A stretch of 64,000 bases of DNA from positions 1 through 64,000 of the forward strand of contig JAKQJC010000046.1 of assembly GCA_029561345.1 (NCBI GenBank). Direction: 5' to 3'. How positions within the stretch are numbered: position 1 is the stretch's first letter; each line of letters begins with the position of its first letter. The notes beneath the pieces were generated by a model. It searched no databases, had not been told where the DNA came from, and was given only the letters and a program-made list of their open reading frames with translations. This document shows, piece by piece, positions 41,643-50,178 of the stretch. Made by a program: the position numbers and the translations under genes. Source of the DNA: Chloroflexota bacterium. Its GTDB lineage: Bacteria > Chloroflexota > Anaerolineae > Anaerolineales > Anaerolineaceae.

Positions 41643-41671
41643 TAATTCGCCCGAGAAAAGGAAACCTGACC

Positions 41672-42910
41672 ATGACAGAAGAAACCCTCACCCATCCGCT
41701 GACTGCGATTCCTGAAAAAGGCTTCTCAACCCGCTGTGTTCATGCTGGCGCCGCGCGCAGCAAACCGTATCACGCGCTGATCGAGCCGATTGTGCAGACC
41801 TCCACCTTCATGTTTGATGACACCGACGATGTCATTGCCTACCAGGAGGCGCGCAAGAAGGGCACCGGCACGCGCATTGAGTACGGCCGTTACGGCAACC
41901 CGACTGTGGAAGCTGCTGAACGGCGCGTGGCTGAACTGGAACACGCGGATGGGGCGATCATGTTTTCTTCGGGCATGGCGGCGGTGACCACCGCCCTTTT
42001 AACCCTGCTGCCGGGCGGCAGCCACCTGGTAATGACGGATGACTGTTACCGGCGCACCCGGCAGTTTTGCCGCGAATTTCTTGGCCGCCTTGGCGTTGCC
42101 TGCACGGTGGTGCCGATGGGTGATTACGCTGCGCTTGAAGCAGCCATCCGCCCGGAAACCCGCCTGCTGGTATCGGAAACCCCCACCAACCCTTACCTGC
42201 GGGTGTTGGATGTGGAGCAGTTTGCTGAAATTGCCCGCCGCCGCGGGGTTTTGAGCCTGGTGGATGCCACTTTTGCCACCCCGGTCAACCAGCGCCCGCT
42301 GGATTGGGGCGTGGACCTGGTGGTGCACTCAGGCACCAAATATCTGGGTGGGCACAATGATTTGTTGGCGGGTTTTGTGGCGGGCAGCCGCGATCTGCTG
42401 GCGACCCTGCGCGAGGGGGTCAATATTCTGGGCAGCGTGCCTGACCCGCAAAACGCCTTCCTGCTGGTGCGCGGACTGAAAACCCTGGCGCTGCGCGTGG
42501 GGCATCAAAACCGCAGCGGGCAACTGGTGGCTGAATTTTTAGAGCGGCACCCGGCTGTGGAGCGGGTGTGGTATCCCGGGCTGGCCTCGCACCCTGAACA
42601 TCAGGTGGCGGCCCGGCAGATGGCGGGCTTCGGCGGGGTGGTTTCGTTCAATGTGAAGGGCGATTTTGACAGCACGCGTTTCTTTTTGGATGCGCTGCAA
42701 ATTCCTTACATTTCGCCTTCGCTGGGCGGACCGGAAAGCCTGGTGGTGCAGCCGGCGCTGAACACCTATTACGATCTCAGCGCAGCCCAGCGCCGCGAAA
42801 TTGGCATTGAAGATAACCTGGTGCGCCTGGCCCTGGGGCTGGAAGACCCGGCTGACCTGATTGCGGATCTGGATCAGGCCCTGGTGCGCACAGTTTTATG
42901 TGGTCAGTGA
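41672..42910 (+). CDS. metB: PLP-dependent transsulfuration enzyme, cystathionine gamma-synthase-like
   Basis: A Cys/Met-metabolism fold-type I enzyme. The 412-residue protein has RYGNPTVEAAERRVAELE near residue 73, the cofactor-phosphate region FSSGMAAVTTALL near residue 98, SETPTNPYLRVLD near residue 168, and the PLP lysine K223 in HSGTKYLGGHND. The chain ends in the usual C-terminal domain (YISPSLGGPESLVVQPA). Members include cystathionine gamma-synthase, cystathionine lyases, methionine gamma-lyase and O-acetylhomoserine sulfhydrylase. The operon with aspartokinase and Asd and the Met-rich leader favour a biosynthetic role making methionine precursors. The ATG at 41672 follows AAAAGGAAAC. 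The longer frame open upstream crosses the terminator and is not used. Confidence 0.85.
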   Translation: MTEETLTHPLTAIPEKGFSTRCVHAGAARSKPYHALIEPIVQTSTFMFDDTDDVIAYQEARKKGTGTRIEYGRYGNPTVEAAERRVAELEHADGAIMFSSGMAAVTTALLTLLPGGSHLVMTDDCYRRTRQFCREFLGRLGVACTVVPMGDYAALEAAIRPETRLLVSETPTNPYLRVLDVEQFAEIARRRGVLSLVDATFATPVNQRPLDWGVDLVVHSGTKYLGGHNDLLAGFVAGSRDLLATLREGVNILGSVPDPQNAFLLVRGLKTLALRVGHQNRSGQLVAEFLERHPAVERVWYPGLASHPEHQVAARQMAGFGGVVSFNVKGDFDSTRFFLDALQIPYISPSLGGPESLVVQPALNTYYDLSAAQRREIGIEDNLVRLALGLEDPADLIADLDQALVRTVLCGQ

Positions 42911-42923
42911 TGATGGAGGCAGG

Positions 42924-44324
42924 ATGAGCAAACGTTTGGTGATGAAGTTTGGCGGCACCTCGGTGGGCACGGCTGCGGCCATGCGGCAGGCGGCCAAAAT
43001 TGCCGTGGATGCGCGGCGCAGCTGGGATGAGGTGGTGGTGGTGACCTCGGCCCTTTCGGGGGTGACGGACGGCCTGTTGAACAGTGCGCGGCAGGCGGCC
43101 AGAGGCGACCTGGGCGCTTTTGAGCAGACCCGGCAGGAAATGTATGAGCGCCACCATGCTCTGGCCGATTCTCTGGCAGCTCCGGCGGAACGGCCGGCTC
43201 TGCACGGCGAAATTAACAATCTGGTGGCGGAATTTTCCAATCTTTGTCAGGCGATCAACGTATTGGGCGAGGCCTCGCCGCGCGCGCTGGATGCGGTGGC
43301 TGCTCTGGGCGAGCGCCTGAGCGTGCGGGTTCTGGCGGCCGCCATTTCAGCGGCCGGGGCGCCTGCCCGGTGGGTGGAATCGACCCGCCTGATTTGCACG
43401 GACAGCCGTTTTCAAAATGCCGCGCCTGATGCGGATGAAACCCGGCGGCGTTCGCAGGCTGTGCTGCTGCCCCTGCTTGAAAAAGGGCACATTCCAGTGG
43501 TGACCGGTTTTATTGGCGCTGACGCAGGCGGTCGCACCACCACCCTGGGACGCGGCGGCAGTGATTATTCCGCTTCCATCCTGGCGGTGGCATTGGACGC
43601 GCAGGAGGTGTGGATCTGGACGGATGTGGACGGGGTGATGACAGCCGATCCGCGGCTGGTGGGTGGGGCGCGTACCATCCGTGAGCTTTCCTTCCGCGAA
43701 GTGGCCGAAATGGCGCATTACGGCGCCAAGGTGCTGCATCCCAAAAGCATTGCGCCGGTCATCCAGGCGGGCATTTGCCTGCGGGTTCTGAACACCTTCA
43801 ATCCAGCGGGCGAAGGCACGCGCCTGGTTTCAGAGCGCGAAGCCAATGGACACGGCACCATCAAGGCGCTGGCGGCCATCCGCGGGCTGCGCCTGGTGAC
43901 CCTGAGCGGCACGGGCATGCTGGGCGTGCCGGGCGTGGCCGGGCGCATTTTCAGCGCGGCTGCCACCACGGGCATCAGCGTGCCGTTGATCATCGAATCT
44001 ACCTCTGAACAGGCCATCTGCTTCCCGGCTCCAAAAGAAAAGATCGAAGAGGTGCTGGAATCGCTTTACACCCACCTGGGAGCCGAGTTCCAGCGCGGGG
44101 ATATTGACCGGGCGGCCGTCAGCGAAGATGTGGATATCATCACGGTCATTTCGCCGGGGCTGCGTTCAACGGTGGGCATTGCCGGGCAGATATTCAGCAC
44201 CCTGGCCGCCCAGAATATCAATGTGCTGGGCATTTCGTTCGGCGCATCCGACGTATCCATCAACCTGCTGGTCCATGCAGAAACCACCCGGGCTGCCCTG
44301 CAGGCTCTGCATACTTTGATTTAG
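42924..44324 (+). CDS. Aspartate kinase (monofunctional, with ACT domains)
   Basis: Catalyses ATP-dependent phosphorylation of aspartate, the entry to Lys, Met and Thr. The 466-residue protein begins RLVMKFGGTSVGTAAAM (nucleotide-binding KFGGTSV), with VVVVTSALSGVTDGLL and the substrate region GFIGADAGGRTTTLGRGGSD near residue 195. WIWTDVDGVMTADPR lies near residue 231. Two C-terminal ACT domains follow (VTLSGTGMLGVPGVAGRIF and ITVISPGLRSTVGIAGQIFS), so feedback inhibition by an aspartate-family amino acid is likely. No homoserine dehydrogenase is fused. The ATG at 42924 follows GGAGG at short spacing. It lies between the transsulfuration enzyme and asd. Confidence 0.93.
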   Translation: MSKRLVMKFGGTSVGTAAAMRQAAKIAVDARRSWDEVVVVTSALSGVTDGLLNSARQAARGDLGAFEQTRQEMYERHHALADSLAAPAERPALHGEINNLVAEFSNLCQAINVLGEASPRALDAVAALGERLSVRVLAAAISAAGAPARWVESTRLICTDSRFQNAAPDADETRRRSQAVLLPLLEKGHIPVVTGFIGADAGGRTTTLGRGGSDYSASILAVALDAQEVWIWTDVDGVMTADPRLVGGARTIRELSFREVAEMAHYGAKVLHPKSIAPVIQAGICLRVLNTFNPAGEGTRLVSEREANGHGTIKALAAIRGLRLVTLSGTGMLGVPGVAGRIFSAAATTGISVPLIIESTSEQAICFPAPKEKIEEVLESLYTHLGAEFQRGDIDRAAVSEDVDIITVISPGLRSTVGIAGQIFSTLAAQNINVLGISFGASDVSINLLVHAETTRAALQALHTLI

Positions 44325-44335
44325 GAGGAGCAATT

Positions 44336-45421
44336 ATGAGTGCAAAAATTCCTGTGGCCGTGCTGGCAGCGACCGGCAGCGTGGGGCAGCGGTTTGTATC
44401 GCTGCTGGACGGGCATCCTTTTTTTGAAGTGACAGCGTTGACCGCCTCAGACCGTTCGGTGGGACGCCCTTATGGCGAAGCCTGCCGCTGGCTGCTGGCG
44501 GAACCCATGCCTGCCTGGGCGCGCGGCCTGACGGTGCTGCCAACCACCCCTGAAAACCTGGGTGTGCAGATCGCCTTTTCGGCGCTGCCAGCGGATGTGG
44601 CGCGCGAGGTTGAGCCTTGTTTTGCACAGGCCGGCATCTGGGTATGCTCGAATGCTTCGGCGTTCCGCCGCGAGGAAGATGTGCCGCTGTTGCTGCCTGA
44701 GGTCAACCCGGAACACATTGAGCTGCTGACCTTTCAACAACAACGGCGCGGCTGGAGCGGAGGTATTTTGACCAACCCTAACTGCGCCAGCACCGGCCTG
44801 ACGGTGGCGCTGAAAGCCCTGCAGCAGAGCTTTGGCTTGAAGCGGGTGCTGGTGGCCACCCTGCAGGCAGCCTCCGGCGCGGGCTACCCGGGCGTGCCTT
44901 CAATGGATTTGCTCGACAACCTGGTGCCCTATATTCCGGGCGAGGAGGAAAAACTGGAATGGGAGGCGCGGAAAATGCTCGGGCAGTTCACCCCTGAGGG
45001 GGTGCGCTATGATGAGGTGGCGCTTTCGGCGCAGGTGAACCGCGTGCCGGTGGTGGACGGGCACACGGCCTGCGTGTGGCTGGAGACAACGCAGCCCGCC
45101 AGCCCAGAACAGGCGGCGGCGGCCCTGCGCGCCTACCGGGCGCCGGCCCTTGCGGCCGACCTGCCTTTTACCCCCCGGCCGCCCCTGCTGGTGCGCGAGG
45201 AAGCCGACCGGCCGCAGCCCCGCCTGGACCGCAACAGCGGCGGCGGCATGACCACGGTGGTGGGCCGGGTGCGGGCGGATGCGCTGCTGGGGCTGAGGAT
45301 GGTGATCCTTTCGCACAACACCATCCGCGGCGCGGCTGGCGGCTCCATTTATAATGCTGAACTGCTGGTGAAAACAGGTCGGGTGAAACTGCCTTTGAGC
45401 GGCGCGGTTTCCATGCTATGA
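44336..45421 (+). CDS. asd: Aspartate-semialdehyde dehydrogenase
   Basis: Reduces aspartyl phosphate to the semialdehyde with NADPH. The 361-residue protein has the Rossmann start [18 protein letters not shown], the catalytic Cys150 in [38 protein letters not shown] near residue 178, [17 protein letters not shown] with the catalytic-domain His, and [19 protein letters not shown] at the end. The long insert-containing pattern and the NPNCAST active site are typical of the archaeal/fungal type enzyme. The ATG follows TTTAGGAGGAG. It is third in the operon with the transsulfuration enzyme and aspartokinase, so the three steps share one control element. Confidence 0.93.
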   Translation: MSAKIPVAVLAATGSVGQRFVSLLDGHPFFEVTALTASDRSVGRPYGEACRWLLAEPMPAWARGLTVLPTTPENLGVQIAFSALPADVAREVEPCFAQAGIWVCSNASAFRREEDVPLLLPEVNPEHIELLTFQQQRRGWSGGILTNPNCASTGLTVALKALQQSFGLKRVLVATLQAASGAGYPGVPSMDLLDNLVPYIPGEEEKLEWEARKMLGQFTPEGVRYDEVALSAQVNRVPVVDGHTACVWLETTQPASPEQAAAALRAYRAPALAADLPFTPRPPLLVREEADRPQPRLDRNSGGGMTTVVGRVRADALLGLRMVILSHNTIRGAAGGSIYNAELLVKTGRVKLPLSGAVSML

Positions 45422-45451
45422 TAAGAGCATCTTATGCACCTGGAGGGCTGG

Positions 45452-46402
45452 ATGATCCCATTGTTTCCTGAAATCACGCCTTATGAGAGCGGCATGCTGC
45501 CGGTTTCGAGCCTGCACAGCCTGTATTACGAGCAGGCTGGCAATCCGCAGGGCGCGCCCATCCTTTACCTGCACGGCGGGCCAGGCGGGGGGCTTTCACC
45601 GCTTTCGGCGCGCTTTTATGACCCGGAATTTTACCGCATTGTGCTGTTTGACCAGCGCGGATCGGGAAAATCCACACCGCATGCGGAACTGCGTGATAAC
45701 ACCACCTGGGCCCTGGTGGAAGATATTGAGAAGCTGCGCCAGAAGCTGGGCATTGAACGCTGGCTGGTGTTTGGCGGCAGCTGGGGCAGCACCCTGGCGC
45801 TGACGTATGCCATCTGCCACCCGGACCGGGTGAAGGGTCTGATTCTGCGCGGGATCTTCATGGCGCGGCAGTCAGAGCTGAACTGGCTTTATCAGGATGG
45901 GGCTTCGCATGTCTATCCGGACGGCTGGGAAGCATTTTCCGGTTTCATCCCCACAGATGAACGCGATGACTTGGTGACGGCCTATTACCGGCGCCTGACC
46001 GGAGAAGATGAACAAATGCGCCTCAAGGCGGCTGCTGCCTGGAGCCGTTGGGAGGAATATGCCTCGCGGCTGCTGGTGAACCTGGAAGACATCGACAAGG
46101 AAGTGGACCCGGTGACTCTGCTGCCGGTTGCCCGCATCGAAACACATTACTTCGTCAACAAGGGCTTTTTTGAGCACGAAAACTGGCTGCTGGAAGGGGC
46201 GCGGCGGATCAATCACATTCCCACGCGCATCATCCAGGGGCGTTATGATATGGTTTGCCCGGCAACCACGGCCTGGGAGCTGAAAAAGGCCATGCCTGAC
46301 GCAGATTTGCGCATTGTCCCTGATGGCGGGCATTCGGTGCGCGACGAGGGCATTGGCAGCGGCCTGATCGCTGCCACGGAAGATTTCAAAACCCTGGCCT
46401 GA
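45452..46402 (+). CDS. pip: Proline iminopeptidase
   Basis: A cytoplasmic alpha/beta hydrolase that removes N-terminal proline from peptides. The 316-residue protein begins IPLFPEITPYESGMLPVSS, the usual opening of the family. It has LYLHGGPGGG (oxyanion loop), FDQRGSGKSTPHAEL, the nucleophile elbow GGS110WGSTLALTYA, GRYDMVCP (acid region) and GGHSVRDEG (catalytic His). The ATG at 45452 is preferred over 45434 because GGAGGG lies four bases before it and the family N-terminus starts there. It follows asd after 30 bases, probably the last gene of that operon. The link with Met synthesis is not obvious. Confidence 0.92.
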   Translation: MIPLFPEITPYESGMLPVSSLHSLYYEQAGNPQGAPILYLHGGPGGGLSPLSARFYDPEFYRIVLFDQRGSGKSTPHAELRDNTTWALVEDIEKLRQKLGIERWLVFGGSWGSTLALTYAICHPDRVKGLILRGIFMARQSELNWLYQDGASHVYPDGWEAFSGFIPTDERDDLVTAYYRRLTGEDEQMRLKAAAAWSRWEEYASRLLVNLEDIDKEVDPVTLLPVARIETHYFVNKGFFEHENWLLEGARRINHIPTRIIQGRYDMVCPATTAWELKKAMPDADLRIVPDGGHSVRDEGIGSGLIAATEDFKTLA

Positions 46403-46428
46403 CCGGCAGTGGCAAGGCGATAAAACAA

Positions 46429-46450
46429 AGACACCCCGAAAGGGGTGTCT
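46429..46450. terminator. Terminator between pip and the polysaccharide cluster
   Basis: AGACACCCC-GAAA-GGGGTGTCT is a 9-bp stem with a GNRA-type loop. On the minus strand it is followed by TTGTTTTAT, ending the 15-kb polysaccharide operon; the plus-strand T-run is weak. Confidence 0.8.
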
Positions 46451-46458
46451 CGCTGTTC

Positions 46459-47463
46459 TTACTGTTTGGGGCTGGTCAGGCCGGGCACATCGCCGCGCAA
46501 GCGCCAGAGGCTCAGCAGCCCCCAAAAGGTGACCACCAGGTAATTCATCAATTGCAGCAGGATGATATAAGCCAGCGCCTGGCTTTGCGTGAAGCCAAAA
46601 GAAGGTAAAATGCTGACTGCCACAAACTGATACACCCCCACGTAACCGGGCGTGGAGGGGAGAGCGCTGGAAAGGCCCATGCTGGCCAGCAGCAGCATGG
46701 CCTGCGGAAGCTGCAGGCCTAGGCTGAACACCAGAGCGTTGAACATGGCCAGCAAGCCATCAATCAGCCAGATGGCAACGGTGAAGAGGGTGAAGGAGGC
46801 GGCGCGCAGGGGGTTCTGCAGGGTGCGCATGCCCTGCAAAAAACGGCCAAGGAAATCATTGAGGGCCGTCTTGACCTTCTCAGGCAGCAGAGGCAGATGC
46901 ATCAAGAGGCTGCGCAAAGGACCCTCAAAATGAGGCGAGAGCAGCAAGGCGGCAAAGCCAATTCCACCCAGCACGGCCACGCCGCGCATGGCCTGGGTGA
47001 TTTCAGCCGGCACGCCGCTGATGAGGGCCAGAGAAATGGCGCTGGCGATCAGCAGGGCAGCCACATCCACCACGCGCTCGGTGAGGGCAGTGGCCAGCAC
47101 AAAACCCATGCCAAGCTGGCTGCGTTTGCCCAGCACTGCCGAGCGCATCAGCTCACCGGCGCGGGCGGGCAAAAAACTGTTGCCCATGTAACCGATCATG
47201 GTGGCCCAAAAGACATCCAGCCGCGACACCTTCTTTTCCGTGTTCAACAGCACATGCCAGCGCTGCGATCGGACAAAATAGGAGAAGCTGGCAAAAATGA
47301 AGCTGAAAATCAGCAATTCATAACGGGCGGTGCGAAAGGCATCGAAAAATTCGTTCCAGTTGATATCGCGCAGAGCCAGGTAAAGGAAAACGGCCGTCAG
47401 CCCGAGAATGAAGGTCCAGAGCAAAATGGTGCGCCAGCGGCGCGGAGAGGGGGTGGGTTGCAT
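46459..47463 (-). CDS. UPF0104/lysylphosphatidylglycerol synthase-like membrane protein
   Basis: A 334-residue integral membrane protein with about eight helices. Motifs visible are FVRSQRWHVLL near residue 63, GYMGNSFLPARAGELMRSAV near residue 90 and the late LSSALPSTPGYVGVYQFVAV near residue 262. These match the membrane half of MprF and the UPF0104 family, whose members flip or transfer lipids or are of unknown function. No catalytic aminoacyltransferase domain is present. The ATG at 47463 lies two bases after the stop of the upstream gene; a longer frame extends into that gene and is rejected. Last gene of the polysaccharide cluster, next to the terminator. Confidence 0.8.
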   Translation of the reverse strand: MQPTPSPRRWRTILLWTFILGLTAVFLYLALRDINWNEFFDAFRTARYELLIFSFIFASFSYFVRSQRWHVLLNTEKKVSRLDVFWATMIGYMGNSFLPARAGELMRSAVLGKRSQLGMGFVLATALTERVVDVAALLIASAISLALISGVPAEITQAMRGVAVLGGIGFAALLLSPHFEGPLRSLLMHLPLLPEKVKTALNDFLGRFLQGMRTLQNPLRAASFTLFTVAIWLIDGLLAMFNALVFSLGLQLPQAMLLLASMGLSSALPSTPGYVGVYQFVAVSILPSFGFTQSQALAYIILLQLMNYLVVTFWGLLSLWRLRGDVPGLTSPKQ

Positions 47464-47465
47464 AA

Positions 47466-48986
47466 TTAAGGGTTCCAGGTGATGCGATAAAGTGTCAGAG
47501 GAGAGTTGAGTTGGGTATTCAATTCTATCATGGTTACCGTATGGGTTTGCATAAAAGCGTTCCATTCGCGGCGGGAAATATGATATCCAGCCCAACGCGA
47601 AGAAGGATCAATCTGGTCAGAAATGAGATCCTGAACGGGTTGGTCGATCAGCAAAACATCGGGACGGTAATATTCTAATGCGTCTTCAAGGTCACTGCCA
47701 GGGTAGGCTCGCGGATAGAGAAAGAGGAGTTCCCATGAAAGGTAGGAGTGATCTGATAATCCCAACCAATAGACCTGGCTGCCCATCAAACGGTCACCAG
47801 GGCGAAGATAAGGCTTGAGGAGGGCCAGGTCAGCCTGGAAGGCGGCCTGACCATCTGGAATCAGGCTGCTCAGGCTGAGGCCGATATTTCCAATGAGGGC
47901 GGCTGATGCGAATATGCGCAAGACGAAATCTTGCCATTGGCCGCGCCAGGGTGTCTGGAAAACGCGAACCAGCCACCAGGTTGCCAGCCAGATCACTGGT
48001 GGGGTGATGTAAATCGCATAATGTGCGACTTTGTAAGGGATGATCAGGGCGGCGGTAAGGATGATGGTGAGAGACAGGCACAGAAATTGTTTTTGCCGGG
48101 CTTCGCCATGACGCCAGAGATCCATTGCGGCGGGTATGATCAGCAAGGAAAATGTTGATCCGGCAACCAGAAGCAAAATCCAGATATCTGTAAAAGAAGC
48201 CCATTTTTGCGCCAGTGATTGGCCCATTTGGCTGCCGAAATTAAGCTGGTTAGCGCGCCAGAAATCCCCAGGGTCGGGCAAAACATGCACAAGCAGATAT
48301 CCCAAAATGGAAATGCCTCCCCCAGCAGCAAAACCCCAGGCTTGGGGATCTTTTAGGATTCTCCATCCGGAGCGAAAGAAATAAACCAGTCCAACCGCAG
48401 GGATAAAAAGCAGGCTGTTTAAATGTGTTTCAATGGAAAGGCCCAGAAACAGGCCGGCCATCCAATGCCAGCCCCATCGTTTTTTTGAATTTCCAGCGAT
48501 AGCCAAACTGGCATACCCCAATGCTGCCGCCATCATATCATAACGTACCTGGTGGGCGGAATGGAAAAAGGCCAGAGAGAGCCCGGTAAAAAAACTGGCT
48601 AGCAAAGCCATGTTTTTAGATAGATACTGGCGCATGAGCTGATAACAGGCCCAAAGCAGTCCCACGCCGCAAAAAAGAGAAAAAAGCCGCAAAACCAGCA
48701 AATCAGGCGAGCCAGCCAGCCGTAAAAGCAGGCTTTGCAAGGTTGTTATTCCAGCCTGATAAACCAGCCAGTAGTGATCTACCAGGTTTTCCATGAGCCC
48801 TGCATCTAACTGACCATAGGGCAGGCCGGTCTGGGCCATCCCCCAGGCCCGGCTGACCAGCCAGGCTTCGTCCACATGAGGGGCAGGACTGCGTCCCAGA
48901 GTCAAAAGATGCAAGATAACGAATAAACTGCCCCCAAACCAGGGAGCAATTTTTGCAAAGAGAAGCCTGGATCTGGTTTCAGACAC
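47466..48986 (-). CDS. GT-C type membrane glycosyltransferase
   Basis: A 506-residue protein with about ten membrane helices and a soluble C-terminal region. In the first outer loop it has SPAPHVDEAWLVSRAW, with the Asp-Glu pair that binds metal or the lipid-phosphate sugar in GT-C enzymes (ArnT/PMT-like). It probably transfers a sugar from a polyprenyl-phosphate carrier to the outside glycan. The start appears to be GTG at 48986, eight bases inside the upstream methyltransferase gene, with no clear Shine-Dalgarno. By eye this gene and the next two are visibly richer in A+T than the genes at 56.7-61.3 kb. Confidence 0.75.
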   Translation of the reverse strand: MSETRSRLLFAKIAPWFGGSLFVILHLLTLGRSPAPHVDEAWLVSRAWGMAQTGLPYGQLDAGLMENLVDHYWLVYQAGITTLQSLLLRLAGSPDLLVLRLFSLFCGVGLLWACYQLMRQYLSKNMALLASFFTGLSLAFFHSAHQVRYDMMAAALGYASLAIAGNSKKRWGWHWMAGLFLGLSIETHLNSLLFIPAVGLVYFFRSGWRILKDPQAWGFAAGGGISILGYLLVHVLPDPGDFWRANQLNFGSQMGQSLAQKWASFTDIWILLLVAGSTFSLLIIPAAMDLWRHGEARQKQFLCLSLTIILTAALIIPYKVAHYAIYITPPVIWLATWWLVRVFQTPWRGQWQDFVLRIFASAALIGNIGLSLSSLIPDGQAAFQADLALLKPYLRPGDRLMGSQVYWLGLSDHSYLSWELLFLYPRAYPGSDLEDALEYYRPDVLLIDQPVQDLISDQIDPSSRWAGYHISRREWNAFMQTHTVTMIELNTQLNSPLTLYRITWNP

Positions 48987-50178
48987 GGTAAAGGCAGATC
49001 AATGGATTGGAATACTTATATTGCTGCCGGATGGTATCTTCGATTTCCTTTTGAAAAACCTTAGAGGAAATTAAGATGGGCGTCTGAGGTTGATTTTCAA
49101 CAGCCTGCGGCGGCAGGATGGGTATATTTTGAAGGGTTTTACCATGATAATTTGGATTGGAATCGATGAAGGCTGTGATATGGGCTTTTCCAAGAGCGCT
49201 TTCGACCAACAGCCGCTGAGTGTGGGTACCCACCCCCCAGACATAAATTGGGGTTTGAGATTGAACAATCTCTTCAATTACCTCTTGAAGATGGGCATCC
49301 ACCTCTTTGGAGGCCTGAATATAGGCCTGGAGAGCGGATTGAGTTTCTTTGTCAAAATCCAGAGGAGCTTTGTATGAAGATTGTTTCTCAAACAAACCGC
49401 AAACCACCGGCATCATAGATCGATAATTGTGTTCGCGCACAGCCTGAAAACATTGAAGGGTCTTAAAACCATTCTGGTGCATCAAATTTTGCAGGGAAAC
49501 TGGCGAGAAGAAGTTGATGTGTTCTGTACTGAACTGCTGATAGGGGGCATCGGGCCAATCAGCAAAATGCAAGGCATCGGGAACTTCAATATAAACTCGA
49601 CCATTTTCACCTAATAGATCGGCCAGGGCAATCACGCCCTTCTGGAGGTTCTCAATATGCTCCATGACGCCAATGAGAATCAAAAATTCAAAGCTTTGGT
49701 TGAGCGGATGGTTAAACAGGCTGCCAACCTCCACTTTAATCTGATAATCTTTTAGAGCGGTTCGGGCACAAGCGAGTGATGGGTCAAGACCCATCACCGA
49801 GGTTTGTCCATTGGCCTTGAGCAGTGAAAGTAAACCACCGGTTGCGCAGCCAATTTCCAAAATTTGAGTTCTGGTGGAGATTAAGAAAGGTTTGAGCTGA
49901 TCAACAACCAGATTGAATCTCTTCCAATCATAAGAGTTGGGCTGTCCCAGGTTCTCCTGATTCTCATATTTTGACATTCCCTGATAATAGGCATCAAAAA
50001 TGGCCTGCTCTGGAATTCGGTCAGCAAAGCCATACCCACACTGTTGACAAACAACGACATCATACCCATCCAGTAAGCTACCCTCAGAAATTTCAGAGAA
50101 ATTCTGCCGGTGAAGGAGCGTCTTTTGTGAATGATGGCAAATTGGGCAGGACCGTTCAGGCCAATCCTTATTCAGCAT
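48979..50178 (-). CDS. SAM-dependent methyltransferase with zinc-binding N-terminus and C-terminal C-methyltransferase-type domain
   Basis: A 399-residue, three-part protein. The N-terminus has two Cys pairs (RSCPICHHSQ and VVCQQCGYGF), a zinc-binding module of sugar C-methyltransferases. The central class I domain has ILEIGCATGGLLSLLKANG (SAM loop) and LIGVMEHIENLQKG. The C-terminal domain begins PIYVWGVGTHTQRLLVESAL and continues AFIDSNPNYHGKTLQNIPI, as in NovU/TylC3-like C-methyltransferases. The substrate is probably a nucleotide-linked sugar made by the neighbouring genes; C- or O-methylation cannot be decided. The ATG at 50178 is chosen because the Cys motif follows; a longer frame reaches into the FkbM gene. 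It overlaps that gene by 11 bases. Confidence 0.82.
   Translation of the reverse strand: MLNKDWPERSCPICHHSQKTLLHRQNFSEISEGSLLDGYDVVVCQQCGYGFADRIPEQAIFDAYYQGMSKYENQENLGQPNSYDWKRFNLVVDQLKPFLISTRTQILEIGCATGGLLSLLKANGQTSVMGLDPSLACARTALKDYQIKVEVGSLFNHPLNQSFEFLILIGVMEHIENLQKGVIALADLLGENGRVYIEVPDALHFADWPDAPYQQFSTEHINFFSPVSLQNLMHQNGFKTLQCFQAVREHNYRSMMPVVCGLFEKQSSYKAPLDFDKETQSALQAYIQASKEVDAHLQEVIEEIVQSQTPIYVWGVGTHTQRLLVESALGKAHITAFIDSNPNYHGKTLQNIPILPPQAVENQPQTPILISSKVFQKEIEDTIRQQYKYSNPLICLYRV

Noticed and set aside
41310-41645. A 111-codon frame covering the padR-metB intergenic region
   Set aside because: It crosses two promoters and the attenuator terminator, has no ribosome site and no recognisable protein features.
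41466-41671. SAM riboswitch or T-box in the metB leader
   Set aside because: I could not find the conserved SAM-I core or the T-box sequence (AGGGTGG-type); the Met-codon frame with alternative hairpins explains the terminator better.
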